Positions 1-7,930 of a DNA stretch of 64,000 bases are shown piece after piece. The notes under the pieces are model-generated. The model worked only from the letters and a program-made list of their open reading frames with translations, did not search any database and was not told where the DNA came from. The DNA is from Streptococcus infantis (GTDB taxonomy: Bacteria; Bacillota; Bacilli; Lactobacillales; Streptococcaceae): the NCBI RefSeq assembly GCF_018499575.1, contig NZ_JAHDAP010000001.1, positions 434,001 through 498,000 on the forward strand, written 5' to 3'. The translations under genes and the position numbers were made by a program. The first letter of the stretch is position 1. Each line of letters begins with the position of its first letter.

Positions 1-609
1 TTTCGCCGAGGACGTTTGACCAATCATAAAGTCTATGGAGAAGATTTAGCTATATTGGCTGGCGATGCGCTTTTCCTGGATCCCTATGCCTTAATAGCAC
101 AGGCAGAACTACCGAGTCAAACTAAGGTAGATTTAATAGCTAACTTGTCACTTGCTTCTGGAAGTATGGGGATGGTAGCTGGTCAAGTTTTGGATATGGA
201 AGGTGAAGGAAAACATTTAAACCTAGAAGAACTTCAGACTATCCATGCTAATAAGACTGGTAAACTCTTAGCATTTCCTTTTCAAGCGGCTGGAATCATT
301 GCTGGATTGGATACAACTATTCAAACAGCTCTTAAAACTGTTGGAGAGTTGATTGGCCTAGCCTTCCAAGTGAGAGATGATATTCTTGATGTTACTGCTA
401 GTTTTGAGGAAATTGGCAAAACACCCCAGAAAGATTTGAAGGCTGAGAAATCGACCTATCCTGCCTTGTTAGGCTTAGATGAAGCAAAAGTATTTTGTAA
501 CCAAACTTTGGATCAGGCTAATGCTAAGCTGGAAGAGATAAGTCAGTTAGTTACATTTGATAAGGAACCAATTGTAAAAATAGTAGAAAGTTTGAGAATC
601 AATGCCTAA
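1..609 (+). CDS. ispA: Farnesyl/geranylgeranyl diphosphate synthase, C-terminal part (5' end outside window)
   Basis: Trans-type polyprenyl synthase that condenses isopentenyl diphosphate with allylic diphosphates to make the precursor of undecaprenyl phosphate and other isoprenoids in the cytoplasm. The frame is open from base 1 and reads FRRGRLTNHKVYGED, the region just after the first Asp-rich motif, so the N-terminus and that motif lie upstream of the window. The second Asp-rich motif is present as DDILD within QVRDDILDVTASFEEIGK. The stop codon overlaps the start of tlyA by 8 bases, so the two are co-transcribed, as in other Firmicutes where xseA-xseB-ispA-tlyA-argR-recN form a series. 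The TTG at base 16 is an internal codon and not a start. Confidence 0.93.
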   Translation, partial: FRRGRLTNHKVYGEDLAILAGDALFLDPYALIAQAELPSQTKVDLIANLSLASGSMGMVAGQVLDMEGEGKHLNLEELQTIHANKTGKLLAFPFQAAGIIAGLDTTIQTALKTVGELIGLAFQVRDDILDVTASFEEIGKTPQKDLKAEKSTYPALLGLDEAKVFCNQTLDQANAKLEEISQLVTFDKEPIVKIVESLRINA

Positions 610-1417
610 GGAAAGAGTAGATGTACTTGCCTACAAACAAGGTTTATTTGAAACAAGAGAACAGGCTAAGCGGGGCGTAATGGCTGGGTTAGTGATTGCA
701 GTCCTTAATGGTGAGCGTTTTGATAAACCAGGAGAAAAAATTCCTGATGATACTGAATTAAAACTCAAGGGTGAGAAACTCAAGTATGTGAGCCGAGGTG
801 GCTTGAAACTTGAGAAAGCCTTGGAAAAATTTGATATATCAGTTGAAGGCAAAACGACCATTGATATCGGCGCTTCAACAGGAGGCTTTACGGATGTCAT
901 GCTTCAAAATGGTGCAAAACTGGTTTATGCCGTTGATGTCGGGACCAATCAGCTTGCTTGGAAATTACGCCAAGACTCTCGTGTTGTTAGCATGGAGCAG
1001 TTTAATTTTCGTTATGCTGAAAAGACTGATTTTGAACAAGAACCTAGTTTTGCAAGTATCGACGTGAGTTTTATATCATTGAGTCTTATCCTTACAGCTC
1101 TACATAGAGTCTTAGCTGATCAAGGACAAGTTGTTGCCCTCATAAAACCACAGTTCGAAGCCGGTCGAGAACAAATTGGGAAAAATGGTATTATTAGAGA
1201 TGCTAAGGTTCACAAAAATGTTTTAGAATCGGTAACAGAAATGGCAGTCACAGAAGGATTTTCAGTCTTAGGATTGGATTTCTCTCCTATTCAAGGCGGA
1301 CACGGGAATATTGAGTTTCTTGCTTATTTACGTAAAGAAGAACATGCAAGCAATCAAGTAGTTTCTGAAATGGAACAAGTAGTAGAAAAAGCACATAGAG
1401 AGTTTAAAGATGAATAA
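602..1417 (+). CDS. tlyA: TlyA-family rRNA 2'-O-methyltransferase (hemolysin A homologue)
   Basis: 271 aa, a normal length for the YqxC/TlyA family. An S4 RNA-binding domain (about residues 1-60, with VDVLAYKQGLFETREQAKRG) is followed by an FtsJ-like Rossmann methyltransferase domain whose SAM-binding motif is DIGASTGGFTDV at about 88-99. Family members methylate riboses in 16S and 23S rRNA. The older name hemolysin reflects an indirect phenotype. The start overlaps ispA by 8 bases and the end overlaps argR by 8 bases, which indicates translational coupling. Whether this streptococcal member has the same rRNA targets as mycobacterial TlyA cannot be read from the sequence. Confidence 0.9.
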   Translation: MPKERVDVLAYKQGLFETREQAKRGVMAGLVIAVLNGERFDKPGEKIPDDTELKLKGEKLKYVSRGGLKLEKALEKFDISVEGKTTIDIGASTGGFTDVMLQNGAKLVYAVDVGTNQLAWKLRQDSRVVSMEQFNFRYAEKTDFEQEPSFASIDVSFISLSLILTALHRVLADQGQVVALIKPQFEAGREQIGKNGIIRDAKVHKNVLESVTEMAVTEGFSVLGLDFSPIQGGHGNIEFLAYLRKEEHASNQVVSEMEQVVEKAHREFKDE

Positions 1418-1841
1418 AAAAGAAAGACTTGAAAAGATTAGAAGATTTGTGACTGACTATCAAATCGGAACTCAGGAAGAAATCGTTGAACATTTAAAAG
1501 AAGCAGGAATCACTGCTACTCAAGCAACTGTTTCACGAGATATCAAAGAACTAGGAATTGTAAAAATTCCATTGAAAGACAATACTTATGTCTATGAATT
1601 ACCAAAGTCAGTAGTCAAAAGTTTACAGTTAGCTGAGAACAATATTGAAAGTTTTGAACGAATGGGAAATCTCATCAATTTAGATGTTATTCCTGGAAAT
1701 ACAATTTTTGTTAAAAGCCAATTAACCCAAACATTTTCAGATAAGATTTTTAGCTGTTTAGCAGATGATAATTCCATTTTAATTGTAGCGCAAACTGAAG
1801 AAGCAGCTGTAGAAATTGTAGAGCAAGTTAAAAAGTGGTAG
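1410..1841 (+). CDS. argR: ArgR/AhrC-family arginine repressor
   Basis: 143 aa. The N-terminal winged helix-turn-helix (about residues 1-70, with ATQATVSRDIKELGIVKI) is followed by the C-terminal oligomerisation and arginine-binding domain. The usual GDDT-type arginine-contact motif appears here as LADDNS, with the two Asp residues kept. Family members form hexamers that bind ARG boxes when arginine is present. The gene overlaps tlyA by 8 bases and lies 6 bases before recN, the position of the recN-linked ArgR paralogue in streptococci. Streptococci usually carry more than one ArgR-type regulator, and this one may not be the main arginine sensor. Confidence 0.9.
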   Translation: MNKKERLEKIRRFVTDYQIGTQEEIVEHLKEAGITATQATVSRDIKELGIVKIPLKDNTYVYELPKSVVKSLQLAENNIESFERMGNLINLDVIPGNTIFVKSQLTQTFSDKIFSCLADDNSILIVAQTEEAAVEIVEQVKKW

Positions 1842-1847
1842 GACCTT

Positions 1848-3515
1848 ATGTTACTTGAAATTTCAATTAAAAACTTTGCCATCATTGAGGCTATTTCACT
1901 TAATTTTGAGAAAGGAATGACCGTTCTTACTGGCGAAACCGGTGCTGGGAAGTCAATCATCATAGATGCTATGAACATGATGCTAGGAGCCAGAGCCACA
2001 ACGGACGTCATTCGTCATGGTGCTCCTAAGGCTGAAATCGAAGGTCTTTTCTCGGTTGAAAACAGTCATGCTTTGCAAATGATTTTTGATGAGCAAGGAA
2101 TAGAGTTAGGTGATGAAATCATCATCCGTCGTGAAATTTTACAAAACGGGCGTAGTGTTAGTCGTGTCAATGGACAGATGGTCAATCTTTCTGTTCTTCG
2201 CTCAATAGGACAGTACCTTGTTGATATCCACGGCCAACATGATCAAGAAGAGTTAATGCGTCCCCAATTGCACATTCAGATGCTGGATGAGTTTGGTGAT
2301 TCAGATTTCCTTGAACTGAAGCAAGCCTATCAGACCAACTTTGATACCTACCGTCTAATGCGCAAGCAACTTCTTGAGATTAAGAAGAATCAAGAAGAGC
2401 ATAAGGCTCGTATTGAGATGTTGGAATTTCAGATGGCTGAAATTGAATCTGCGTCCTTACAGCCAGGTGAAGACCTCAAACTCAATCAAGAACGAGATAA
2501 ACTTTTAAATCATAAAAATATTGCTGATACGCTGACTAATGCTTACACCATGCTAGATAATGAAGAATTTTCAAGCCTGGCTAACGTGCGTTCTGCTATG
2601 AATGACATGGAAAGTTTAGAAGAGTATGATGCAGAGTACCGTGAAATATCAACTTCTCTATCAGAGTCTTATTATGTATTAGAAGATGTAGCCAAACGTT
2701 TAGAGGATATTATCGAAGATTTAGATTTTGACGGCAATCGCTTGATGCAGATTGAGAGTCGTTTAGATCTCATACATGCCATTACACGTAAGTATGGTGG
2801 AAATGTCGATGATGTCTTGTTATACTTTGCAAAAATAACTGAAGAATACAATTTACTTACTGGTAATAATCTTTCTTCAGAAGATATGGAAGCAGAACTC
2901 AAGCAATTAGAAGTAAGTCTGGTTGATTTAGCAAGTAAACTTGCATCTGCTCGCCACAACTTAGCTCAACAATTAGAAATTGAGATTCAACAAGAGCTTA
3001 AAGACCTTTATATGGAAAAGGCTCGATTTCAAGTTCAGTTTACTAAAGGAAAATTCAGTCATGAAGGAAATGAGAGTGTTGAATTTTATATTTCAACCAA
3101 CCCTGGAGAAGACTTTAAACCATTAGTAAAAGTAGCTTCTGGTGGTGAGTTATCTCGTTTGATGTTGGCTATTAAGTCTGCCTTTTCTCGTAAGGAAGGT
3201 AAGACCAGTATTGTATTTGATGAGGTAGACACAGGAGTTTCAGGTCGTGTAGCTCAAGCAATCGCCCAAAAGATTCATAAAATTGGTCAGAATGGTCAAG
3301 TATTAGCTATATCTCATCTTCCTCAAGTCATTGCGATTGCAGATTATCAGTTCTTTATCGAAAAGATTAGTAATGACAATTCAACCGTTTCAATAGTTCG
3401 CTTGTTGACAGTTGAGGAAAGAGTAGAAGAAGTTGCTAAGATGTTGGCAGGTGAAAATTTAACTGAAGCGGCACTTAGTCAAGCGCAAGAATTGTTGCAA
3501 AGTAAGGAGAAATAA
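1848..3515 (+). CDS. recN: DNA repair protein RecN
   Basis: 555 aa SMC-like ATPase that acts early in double-strand break repair. Walker A is GETGAGKS at residues 29-36. Long coiled-coil arms occupy roughly residues 155-370. The ABC signature (ASGGELSRLMLA) and Walker B (IVFDEVDTGVSG) lie near the C-terminus, and HLPQV follows as the switch histidine region. It starts 6 bases after argR and is the fifth gene of a plus-strand series; the metallophosphatase start codon immediately follows its stop. Confidence 0.96.
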   Translation: MLLEISIKNFAIIEAISLNFEKGMTVLTGETGAGKSIIIDAMNMMLGARATTDVIRHGAPKAEIEGLFSVENSHALQMIFDEQGIELGDEIIIRREILQNGRSVSRVNGQMVNLSVLRSIGQYLVDIHGQHDQEELMRPQLHIQMLDEFGDSDFLELKQAYQTNFDTYRLMRKQLLEIKKNQEEHKARIEMLEFQMAEIESASLQPGEDLKLNQERDKLLNHKNIADTLTNAYTMLDNEEFSSLANVRSAMNDMESLEEYDAEYREISTSLSESYYVLEDVAKRLEDIIEDLDFDGNRLMQIESRLDLIHAITRKYGGNVDDVLLYFAKITEEYNLLTGNNLSSEDMEAELKQLEVSLVDLASKLASARHNLAQQLEIEIQQELKDLYMEKARFQVQFTKGKFSHEGNESVEFYISTNPGEDFKPLVKVASGGELSRLMLAIKSAFSRKEGKTSIVFDEVDTGVSGRVAQAIAQKIHKIGQNGQVLAISHLPQVIAIADYQFFIEKISNDNSTVSIVRLLTVEERVEEVAKMLAGENLTEAALSQAQELLQSKEK

Positions 3516-4244
3516 ATGACAGACTATTATGTTATCGGAGATGTTCATGGGAAAGCAGGAATGCTCGAGGACCTTCTAAAAACATGGGATGGAAAGACTC
3601 AATTACTTTTTCTTGGAGATTTGATTGATAGAGGTGAAGATAGTCGTCGTGTTCTTGAGATGGTCAAGGACTTGGTGGAAAATCAAGGAGCGATTTGCAT
3701 TTCAGGAAATCATGAGTATATGTTTTTAACTTGGTTGGATAATCCTGAAGAAAGCTATGACCACTATCGTCGTAATGGTGGGGATACAACTATTAACTCT
3801 ATTCTAGGTCGCCCATTGGATGCACCAGTAGATGGTGTAGCAGATGCTAAGCATGTTGAAACTGAAGCAGCTGACTTAGTGGAGTTTATCCGTCAGATGC
3901 CTTTTGTGATTGAGACAGATAAGTATATCTTCGTTCATGCTGGTATTGATTTGACTTTGGATGACTGGCATGATACTACAGATTACAAGAAAGTTTGGCT
4001 CAGAAAACCATTCCACGAAGCAGCTAATCATACTGGTAAAACGATTGTCTTTGGACATACACCAGTCTATGGTCTACTGAATCAAGAACGTGGTACTGCG
4101 GAACTTTGGATTACAGAAGACGGTAAGATTGGAATGGATGGAGGAGCTGTTTATGGCGGTGTCCTTCACGGTATTGTCTTTACCGACCAAGGTATGACTG
4201 ACCGCTATTTCATCGAAAATGATGGCTTTGTTGCTGAAGATTAG
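3516..4244 (+). CDS. Calcineurin-like metallophosphatase, PPP/ApaH-like
   Basis: 242 aa cytoplasmic phosphoesterase. The metal-binding motifs of the PPP family are all visible: GDVHG at residues 8-12, GDLIDRG at about 35-41, GNHEY at about 67-71, and later His residues in FVHAGIDL and VFGHTPV. These coordinate two metal ions in protein Ser/Thr phosphatases and symmetrical Ap4A hydrolases. The sequence does not decide which substrate applies. The ATG directly follows the recN TAA (TAAATG), so translation is coupled to recN. A spacer with a separate lepA promoter follows. Confidence 0.85.
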   Translation: MTDYYVIGDVHGKAGMLEDLLKTWDGKTQLLFLGDLIDRGEDSRRVLEMVKDLVENQGAICISGNHEYMFLTWLDNPEESYDHYRRNGGDTTINSILGRPLDAPVDGVADAKHVETEAADLVEFIRQMPFVIETDKYIFVHAGIDLTLDDWHDTTDYKKVWLRKPFHEAANHTGKTIVFGHTPVYGLLNQERGTAELWITEDGKIGMDGGAVYGGVLHGIVFTDQGMTDRYFIENDGFVAED

Positions 4245-4265
4245 TACTCCTAGCAGGGTATGGTC

Positions 4266-4294
4266 TTGTAAAAATATTAAAAACAATTTATAAT
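4266..4294 (+). promoter_or_regulatory. lepA sigma-A promoter
   Basis: TTGTAA (4266-4271), a 17-base spacer, then a perfect TATAAT (4289-4294). It lies 29 bases before the lepA ATG, with an AGGAAGAG ribosome binding site between. Confidence 0.75.
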
Positions 4295-4322
4295 TAATAG
4301 ATACCCTGAAAGGAAGAGAATC

Positions 4323-6146
4323 ATGAACGTAGAAGAATTGAAAAAACGACAGGAGAAGATTCGAAACTTCTCTATTATTGCTCATATTGACCACGGGAAA
4401 TCAACGCTAGCAGACCGTATTTTAGAAAAGACAGAAACAGTTTCTAGCCGTGAAATGCAGGCCCAACTATTAGATAGTATGGACCTTGAACGTGAACGTG
4501 GGATTACTATCAAGCTTAATGCCATTGAGCTTAATTATACTGCAAAAGATGGCGAGACTTATATTTTCCACTTGATTGACACACCAGGACACGTGGACTT
4601 TACCTATGAAGTTTCACGTTCCCTTGCTGCCTGTGAGGGTGCTATCTTGGTAGTCGATGCTGCACAAGGGATTGAGGCTCAAACACTAGCTAACGTTTAC
4701 CTTGCCTTGGATAATGATTTGGAGATTCTTCCAGTTATCAATAAGATTGACTTACCTGCTGCAGATCCGGAGCGAGTGCGTACAGAAATCGAAGATGTCA
4801 TTGGTCTGGATGCTAGCGAAGCAGTCTTAGCTTCAGCAAAAGCTGGTATCGGTATCGAAGATATTTTAGAGCAAATTGTCGAAAAAGTCCCTGCTCCAAC
4901 AGGAGACGTATCAGAACCATTAAAAGCCTTGATTTTTGACTCAGTATACGATGCCTATCGTGGTGTTATCCTTCAAGTCCGTGTTATGGACGGGGTTGTC
5001 AAACCAGGTGATAAGATTCAGCTTATGAGCAATGGTAAAACCTTTGATGTTACCGAAGTAGGAATATTCACACCTAAAGCGGTAGGACGTGATTTTCTAG
5101 CAACTGGTGACGTTGGTTATATTGCAGCCTCTATCAAGACTGTTCAAGATACTCGTGTCGGTGATACCGTAACTTTGGCGACAAATCCAGCAACTGAACC
5201 ACTTTCTGGATACAAACAAATGAATCCGATGGTTTTTGCAGGTCTTTATCCAATCGAGTCAAATAAGTACAATGACCTTCGTGAAGCTCTAGAAAAATTG
5301 CAACTCAATGATGCTAGTTTACAGTTTGAGCCTGAAACATCGCAAGCACTCGGTTTTGGTTTCCGTTGTGGATTCCTTGGACTTCTTCATATGGATGTTA
5401 TCCAAGAGCGTTTAGAACGGGAGTTTAATATTGACCTTATCATGACTGCACCGTCCGTTATTTACAAGGTCAATCAGACTGATGGTGAGTCTATGGATGT
5501 ATCGAATCCATCCGAGTTTCCTGATCCTACTAAAATTGCGACCATTGAAGAACCGTATGTCAAAGCACAAATCATGGTACCACAGGAATTTGTTGGAGCG
5601 GTTATGGAACTTGCTCAGCGCAAACGTGGTGACTTTGTGACGATGGACTATATCGATGACAATCGTGTTAATGTGATCTATCAAATTCCACTTGCTGAAA
5701 TTGTCTTTGATTTCTTTGACAAGCTCAAATCTTCAACACGTGGCTATGCAAGTTTTGACTATGAATTGTCAGAGTATCGTCCATCTAAGCTGGTGAAAAT
5801 GGATATCCTTCTCAATGGAGACAAGGTCGATGCTCTCAGCTTTATCGTTCACAAGGACTTTGCCTATGAACGCGGGAAACTCATCGTTGATAAACTCAAG
5901 AAAATCATTCCTCGTCAACAATTTGAAGTTCCTATTCAGGCGGCTATTGGGCATAAGATTGTGGCACGTACAGATATCAAAGCTCTTCGTAAAAACGTTC
6001 TTGCTAAATGTTATGGTGGTGACGTATCCCGTAAACGTAAACTCCTTGAAAAACAAAAGGCTGGTAAGAAACGAATGAAAGCCATCGGTTCCGTTGAAGT
6101 ACCTCAGGAAGCCTTCCTCAGCGTCTTGAGTATGGATGAAGAATAA
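4323..6146 (+). CDS. lepA: Elongation factor 4 (LepA), ribosome-associated GTPase
   Basis: 607 aa, the usual length for LepA. The G1 motif AHIDHGKST is at residues 20-28, followed by RGITIK (switch I), DTPGHVDF (G3) and NKIDLP (G4). EF-G-like domains II, III and V and the LepA-specific C-terminal domain ([20 protein letters not shown] onward) follow. It binds ribosomes and influences translocation and 30S assembly. It has its own promoter just upstream and no obvious terminator downstream. The short gap to the lipoprotein gene carries a 20-base tandem repeat and a second promoter. Confidence 0.97.
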   Translation: MNVEELKKRQEKIRNFSIIAHIDHGKSTLADRILEKTETVSSREMQAQLLDSMDLERERGITIKLNAIELNYTAKDGETYIFHLIDTPGHVDFTYEVSRSLAACEGAILVVDAAQGIEAQTLANVYLALDNDLEILPVINKIDLPAADPERVRTEIEDVIGLDASEAVLASAKAGIGIEDILEQIVEKVPAPTGDVSEPLKALIFDSVYDAYRGVILQVRVMDGVVKPGDKIQLMSNGKTFDVTEVGIFTPKAVGRDFLATGDVGYIAASIKTVQDTRVGDTVTLATNPATEPLSGYKQMNPMVFAGLYPIESNKYNDLREALEKLQLNDASLQFEPETSQALGFGFRCGFLGLLHMDVIQERLEREFNIDLIMTAPSVIYKVNQTDGESMDVSNPSEFPDPTKIATIEEPYVKAQIMVPQEFVGAVMELAQRKRGDFVTMDYIDDNRVNVIYQIPLAEIVFDFFDKLKSSTRGYASFDYELSEYRPSKLVKMDILLNGDKVDALSFIVHKDFAYERGKLIVDKLKKIIPRQQFEVPIQAAIGHKIVARTDIKALRKNVLAKCYGGDVSRKRKLLEKQKAGKKRMKAIGSVEVPQEAFLSVLSMDEE

Positions 6147-6156
6147 TTTAGACTTA

Positions 6157-6196
6157 TAACTCAGGTTTCATAGAATTAACTCAGGTTTCATAGAAT
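6157..6196 (+). repeat. Perfect 20-bp tandem direct repeat (two copies)
   Basis: The 20 bases at 6157-6176 (beginning TAACTCAGGTTTC) are repeated exactly at 6177-6196. They end 11 bases before the -35 of the lipoprotein promoter. A spacing of two helical turns just upstream of a -35 is typical of activator-binding direct repeats, but no regulator is identified. Confidence 0.8.
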
Positions 6197-6207
6197 ACAG
6201 TTTTCTT

Positions 6208-6236
6208 TTGACACTTATCTTTTCTTTCATTAGAAT
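6208..6236 (+). promoter_or_regulatory. Promoter of the small lipoprotein gene
   Basis: Perfect TTGACA (6208-6213), a 17-base spacer, then TAGAAT (6231-6236). The predicted transcript start near 6243 gives a leader of only about 15 bases that contains AAAGGAG. Confidence 0.75.
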
Positions 6237-6257
6237 AGGAGTGAAAGGAGAATGATT

Positions 6258-6869
6258 ATGAAAAAAGTCATCAGCTTATCTACACTTTTAGTGTGTTGCC
6301 TTTGCCTCGCTGCTTGTAATAGTTCAAAAACTAAAAAAGAAGTAGCTTCAGAAAAAACAACAGTTCAAGAAAGTACCACAACGCAAGATACAACAACTAT
6401 AGCCGAATCAACGATAAAAGATACACAGGTGATTGGGTCAGATGCCTATGGTTATGTAAAGGTTCCAAAATCATGGATCCATTTTACAGAAGTTGAGGGT
6501 GGTGATGATATTCAGTACTGTGATGGAACCGACATTAATATTGTAACCTTAAACACATTTAAGCCAGAGCATCTAGGCGTTAGTGAAAGTGAATATGCCG
6601 CTCTTGATGCTGTTCAAGTTTCTACTAGTGTCTATCAAACCAAACAACAAAGTAAGGATTTCTCTAAAGTTTGGGGATCCAAGTCAAAAATTGGTGGTTA
6701 TGATGCCTATGTTGTTAACTGTATTGCTAAAAATGGGAAATATCTAGTTATCTGGATCTTTAAGTCAGATGACGGTAAGTTTAGATACGTTTCTCTAGAA
6801 GGAACACCTGAAGTCTTGAAAGATATGCTTCCTTTGATTGAACAAAGTTGGACTACGAAAAAAGATTAA
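6258..6869 (+). CDS. Small secreted lipoprotein with Thr-rich linker
   Basis: 203 aa from the ATG at 6258. An ATG at 6252 is in frame but lies only one base after AGGAG (6246-6250), whereas the 6258 ATG has normal spacing and is preferred. The signal peptide MKKVISLSTLLVCCLCLAAC ends in a lipobox with Cys20 as the lipid-modified residue. A Ser/Thr-rich linker (about residues 25-55) precedes a folded domain of about 140 residues with repeated aromatic positions. I do not recognise the domain. It is monocistronic between its own promoter and a strong terminator, so it is presumably expressed independently of lepA. Confidence 0.85.
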   Translation: MKKVISLSTLLVCCLCLAACNSSKTKKEVASEKTTVQESTTTQDTTTIAESTIKDTQVIGSDAYGYVKVPKSWIHFTEVEGGDDIQYCDGTDINIVTLNTFKPEHLGVSESEYAALDAVQVSTSVYQTKQQSKDFSKVWGSKSKIGGYDAYVVNCIAKNGKYLVIWIFKSDDGKFRYVSLEGTPEVLKDMLPLIEQSWTTKKD

Positions 6870-6874
6870 TAGAC

Positions 6875-6903
6875 AAAAAACAGGATCTGTATCCTGTTTT
6901 TTT
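6875..6903 (+). terminator. Rho-independent terminator after the lipoprotein gene
   Basis: Stem ACAGGAT (6880-6886) with ATCCTGT (6891-6897), a CTGT loop, flanking A-run and T-run. Confidence 0.9.
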
Positions 6904-6934
6904 ATTTATCTTTACTTAAATCTATGTGTAATAG

Positions 6935-6960
6935 TTTTTTGTTTAAATTCAAACAAAAAA
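6935..6960. promoter_or_regulatory. Candidate LacR operator upstream of the galactose PTS genes
   Basis: Perfect 10-base inverted repeat TTTTTTGTTT / AAACAAAAAA with a 6-base spacer. More AAACAAAA copies run to 6989. Related AAACAAA tracts flank the lacA and lacR promoters, which suggests a shared site for the DeoR-type regulator encoded at 13594-14361. Confidence 0.5.
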
Positions 6961-6993
6961 AATAAAAATCAAACAAAATACAACAAAAAAATA

Positions 6994-7009
6994 TTGACAA
7001 CGGTTTCAT
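6994..7009 (+). promoter_or_regulatory. cre site (CcpA operator) overlapping the -35 box
   Basis: TTGACAACGGTTTCAT fits the cre consensus WTGNNARCGNWWWCAW at every position. Its first six bases are the promoter -35, so CcpA bound here should block RNA polymerase directly when glucose is plentiful. Confidence 0.8.
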
Positions 7010-7022
7010 ATAGTGTTATACT
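6994..7022 (+). promoter_or_regulatory. Promoter of the galactose PTS operon
   Basis: Perfect TTGACA (6994-6999), a 17-base spacer, then TATACT (7017-7022). It lies 35 bases before the IIA start codon, which is preceded by GGGAGAAGG. Confidence 0.85.
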
Positions 7023-7057
7023 TGTATCATAAAAGTTAGATATGAAGGGAGAAGGTC

Positions 7058-7534
7058 ATGGGATTAGATCATTTCTTCAGCAAAGACTTAGTCTTTTGTT
7101 TAGAAGCGGATAATCAAGAGCAACTCTTTGATCAAGTTGCAACCCTATTAGAAGAAAAGAAAGTTGTTACGGATACCTATCGATCGGCATTAATTGAACG
7201 TGAAAAAATGTTCCCAACCGGTTTAGATATGGAATTTCTTGGGAAGGACTTGCCAAACGTAGCAATCCCTCACACAGATACGATTCATAATTTAACTGAA
7301 AATGTTGTTGTGGTTCGCTTACCAAAACCAGTAACATTCCATAATATGATTGCTCCTGACAAAGAAGTAGAAGTATCATTACTCTTCTTTATCATCAATA
7401 ATTCAAGTTCAAGTCAAACAAATATTCTTGCTCAATTGATGGATTTCTTTACAGGTGATGGTCATCTTGAAGCACTCTCTAAGATTACAGAGCCTGAAGC
7501 TTTGTTCCAATATATCTCAGAAGCAACTGCTTAA
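7058..7534 (+). CDS. gatA: PTS system galactitol-family EIIA component (probable galactose PTS)
   Basis: 158 aa PTS_EIIA_2 (fructose/mannitol-type) domain. The phosphorylatable His is His72 in VAIPHTDT. It receives phosphate from HPr, encoded here by ptsH at 18401, and passes it to the IIB protein encoded 41 bases downstream. Galactitol-family PTSs next to tagatose-6-phosphate genes in streptococci have been linked to galactose uptake, so galactose rather than galactitol is the inferred substrate. It is the first gene of the CcpA-controlled operon. Confidence 0.88.
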   Translation: MGLDHFFSKDLVFCLEADNQEQLFDQVATLLEEKKVVTDTYRSALIEREKMFPTGLDMEFLGKDLPNVAIPHTDTIHNLTENVVVVRLPKPVTFHNMIAPDKEVEVSLLFFIINNSSSSQTNILAQLMDFFTGDGHLEALSKITEPEALFQYISEATA

Positions 7535-7575
7535 CTTTATAAATAACTATAAACTAAAAAACGGAGGAAATCCAA

Positions 7576-7881
7576 ATGATTAAAATTCTTGCTGCATGTG
7601 GTGCAGGTGTTAACTCAAGCCACCAAATTAAAAGCGCTCTAGAAGAAGAGCTCTCAAGTCGTGGATACGATGTACAGTGTGACGCAGTTATGGTAAAAGA
7701 TGTCAATGAAGACTTAATTAAAGGTTATGATATCTTCACACCTATCGCTGCGACTGATTTAGGTTTTGATCCAGGTATTCCAGTTGTTGAAGCTGGACCT
7801 ATCTTATTCCGTATTCCAGCAATGAGTGCTCCAGTCTATGACAATATTGAAGCAGCAATCAAAGAACACGGATTAAGTTAA
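7576..7881 (+). CDS. gatB: PTS system galactitol-family EIIB component
   Basis: 101 aa single-domain IIB. The active-site Cys8 lies in the P-loop-like motif AACGAGVNSS near the N-terminus, as in GatB-type proteins. It accepts phosphate from IIA His72 and donates it to the sugar during transport through IIC. Start chosen at ATG 7576, preceded by ACGGAGGAAATCC. It lies between IIA and IIC in a three-gene set with short spacers and no terminator between them. Confidence 0.9.
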   Translation: MIKILAACGAGVNSSHQIKSALEEELSSRGYDVQCDAVMVKDVNEDLIKGYDIFTPIAATDLGFDPGIPVVEAGPILFRIPAMSAPVYDNIEAAIKEHGLS

Positions 7882-7930
7882 TTATAATTTTGTTAATATT
7901 CCATAACACATCATAAAGGGAGGAAAAATT

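Noticed and set aside
6838..7032. 64-codon frame between the lipoprotein gene and the PTS operon
   Set aside because: It runs through a terminator, the candidate operator, the cre site and the promoter, and has no ribosome binding site.
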